This document shows positions 15,172 to 15,961 of a stretch of DNA of 15,961 nucleotides, one piece after another. The stretch is taken from positions 1 to 15,961 of the forward strand of contig JAMOPE010000131.1 in assembly GCA_027064785.1 (NCBI GenBank). The letters are read 5' to 3'. How positions within the stretch are numbered: position 1 is the first letter of the stretch; each line of letters starts with the position of its first letter. The notes below the pieces were generated by a model. The model saw only the letters and a program-made list of their open reading frames with translations, searched no databases and was not told the origin of the DNA. The translations under genes were made by a program, and so were the position numbers. The stretch comes from Geobacteraceae bacterium (lineage in GTDB: Bacteria > Desulfobacterota > Desulfuromonadia > Desulfuromonadales > Geopsychrobacteraceae).

Positions 15172-15191
15172 GCGGTTGCTGACAACTTGAG

Positions 15192-15221
15192 AAAGGGCAG
15201 GGTAACCTGCCCTTTTTTTTT
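15192..15221 (+). terminator. Strong intrinsic terminator after pilQ
   Basis: A perfect 10-base stem, AAAGGGCAGG / CCTGCCCTTT, closes on a GTAA tetraloop and runs into nine T residues (15213-15221). This is a classic rho-independent terminator. It sits only 14 bases before the aroB ATG. Confidence 0.93.
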
Positions 15222-15235
15222 CAACGGAAGATGAG

Positions 15236-15961
15236 ATGAAGGAAGAAGTTAATATTGCTCTCGATGATAGAGGATATACCATAAGTATTGGTATTGATCA
15301 GCTATTACACCTCGGCAATCATCTTTCAGCTATCGATTTTCCACAAAAAGTAGTCATTGTTTCTAATCCGACTGTAGCTGGGCTTTATAGTTCTCCTGTT
15401 CGTAAGGTTTTGGAAAAATCTGGATTCAGCGTTTTTCAGTACAATGTGCCGGATGGTGAAGAATATAAGAATCATCACTCTCTCCAGTCCATCTACGATT
15501 TCCTCATTGAAAACAGTTTTGATCGTGGTTGTGGATTGATTGCTCTGGGTGGTGGGGTTGTCGGGGATATGGCTGGTTTTGCTGCTGCCACTTTTCTCCG
15601 TGGTATTCCATACGTTCAGGTTCCGACAACTGTTTTGTCGCAGGTTGACAGTTCAGTAGGTGGGAAGACTGCGATTAATCATCCCCTTGGAAAGAACTTG
15701 ATCGGTGCTTTTTATCAGCCGGTTCATGTATTGATTGATATCGCAACATTAGACACATTGGATCCCCGCGAAGTCTCAGCCGGCTTCGCAGAGGTTGTGA
15801 AATATGGTGTGATACAGGATGCCAATTTTTTTGCCTGGCTGGAAGCAAATGTGGACCGTCTGAAAAAGCGGGATCCGGATGCTTTAGCCTATGCAATTAA
15901 GCGTTCGTGTCAAATAAAAGCAGATATTGTTGCTGCTGACGAGCGTGAGGGGTCCATTCGA
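15236..15961 (+). CDS. aroB: 3-dehydroquinate synthase AroB, C-terminus outside the window
   Basis: 242 codons stay open to the right edge; the usual length is about 360. The start ATG at 15236 has GGAAG (15226-15230) five bases upstream. The NAD-binding and active-site blocks are clear: DGEEYKN (73-79), LGGGVVGD (104-111), QVDSSVGGKTAINHPLGKN (136-154) and AGFAEVVKYG (182-191) with the metal ligand Glu186. The two metal-binding histidines lie beyond the window. AroB converts DAHP to 3-dehydroquinate, the second step of the shikimate pathway, in the cytoplasm. The pilQ–aroB neighbourhood is widespread in Proteobacteria, usually with aroK between them; aroK is absent here. Confidence 0.97.
   Translation, partial: MKEEVNIALDDRGYTISIGIDQLLHLGNHLSAIDFPQKVVIVSNPTVAGLYSSPVRKVLEKSGFSVFQYNVPDGEEYKNHHSLQSIYDFLIENSFDRGCGLIALGGGVVGDMAGFAAATFLRGIPYVQVPTTVLSQVDSSVGGKTAINHPLGKNLIGAFYQPVHVLIDIATLDTLDPREVSAGFAEVVKYGVIQDANFFAWLEANVDRLKKRDPDALAYAIKRSCQIKADIVAADEREGSIR

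Noticed and set aside
15675..15896. Minus-strand open frame of 73 codons
   Set aside because: It is antisense to aroB, which is strongly supported by motifs.

Overview
The window looks like a chromosomal segment from a delta-proteobacterial, Desulfuromonadales-type bacterium (Geobacter / Desulfuromonas / Pelobacter relatives). This is inferred from three things: the fur–feoB–small Cys-rich ORF–DtxR order, a small HTH gene placed directly before pilMNOPQ, and the overall protein character. I ran no database search. The DNA is compact, moderately AT/GC balanced and almost entirely coding. The exception is one eroded patch at about 7.4–9.0 kb.

Layout. (1) Minus strand, 1–1194: an AEC-family permease followed by the start of a PrmA-like methyltransferase that runs off the left edge. 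(2) Plus strand, 1301–3968: an envelope protein-quality cluster of HtrA/Deg-type periplasmic protease, TlpA/ResA-like thioredoxin lipoprotein and CcdA thiol-electron transporter, closed by a weak hairpin terminator. (3) 4085–7381: an iron-homeostasis cluster of Fur regulator, FeoB ferrous iron transporter, a 63-aa Cys-rich protein overlapping both neighbours, and a DtxR/IdeR-type regulator with a C-terminal FeoA-like domain. A candidate Fur operator lies before fur. (4) 7389–9011: a graveyard of three genes: a response regulator/PAS protein that has lost the start of its receiver and its C-terminus, the C-terminal end of a GT9 heptosyltransferase (WaaF-like), and a gmhB (heptose-bisphosphate phosphatase) gene left in pieces. 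(5) 9036–15171: type IV pilus biogenesis: prepilin peptidase PilD, then a consensus sigma-70 promoter, a small HTH regulator and pilM-N-O-P-Q. (6) 15236–end: the N-terminal two thirds of aroB, right behind a strong intrinsic terminator.

How they work together. PilD processes prepilins in the inner membrane. PilM/N/O/P form the alignment complex that links the inner-membrane motor to the PilQ secretin in the outer membrane. CcdA passes reducing equivalents from the cytoplasm to TlpA outside, while HtrA degrades or refolds damaged envelope proteins. Fur and the DtxR-type protein probably both sense Fe(II) and set FeoB expression.

No clearly new defence or mobile system is visible. The most interesting items are the decayed LPS-heptose genes, the overlapping Cys-rich protein in the feo operon, a PilP with no lipobox, and the terminator placed directly before aroB.
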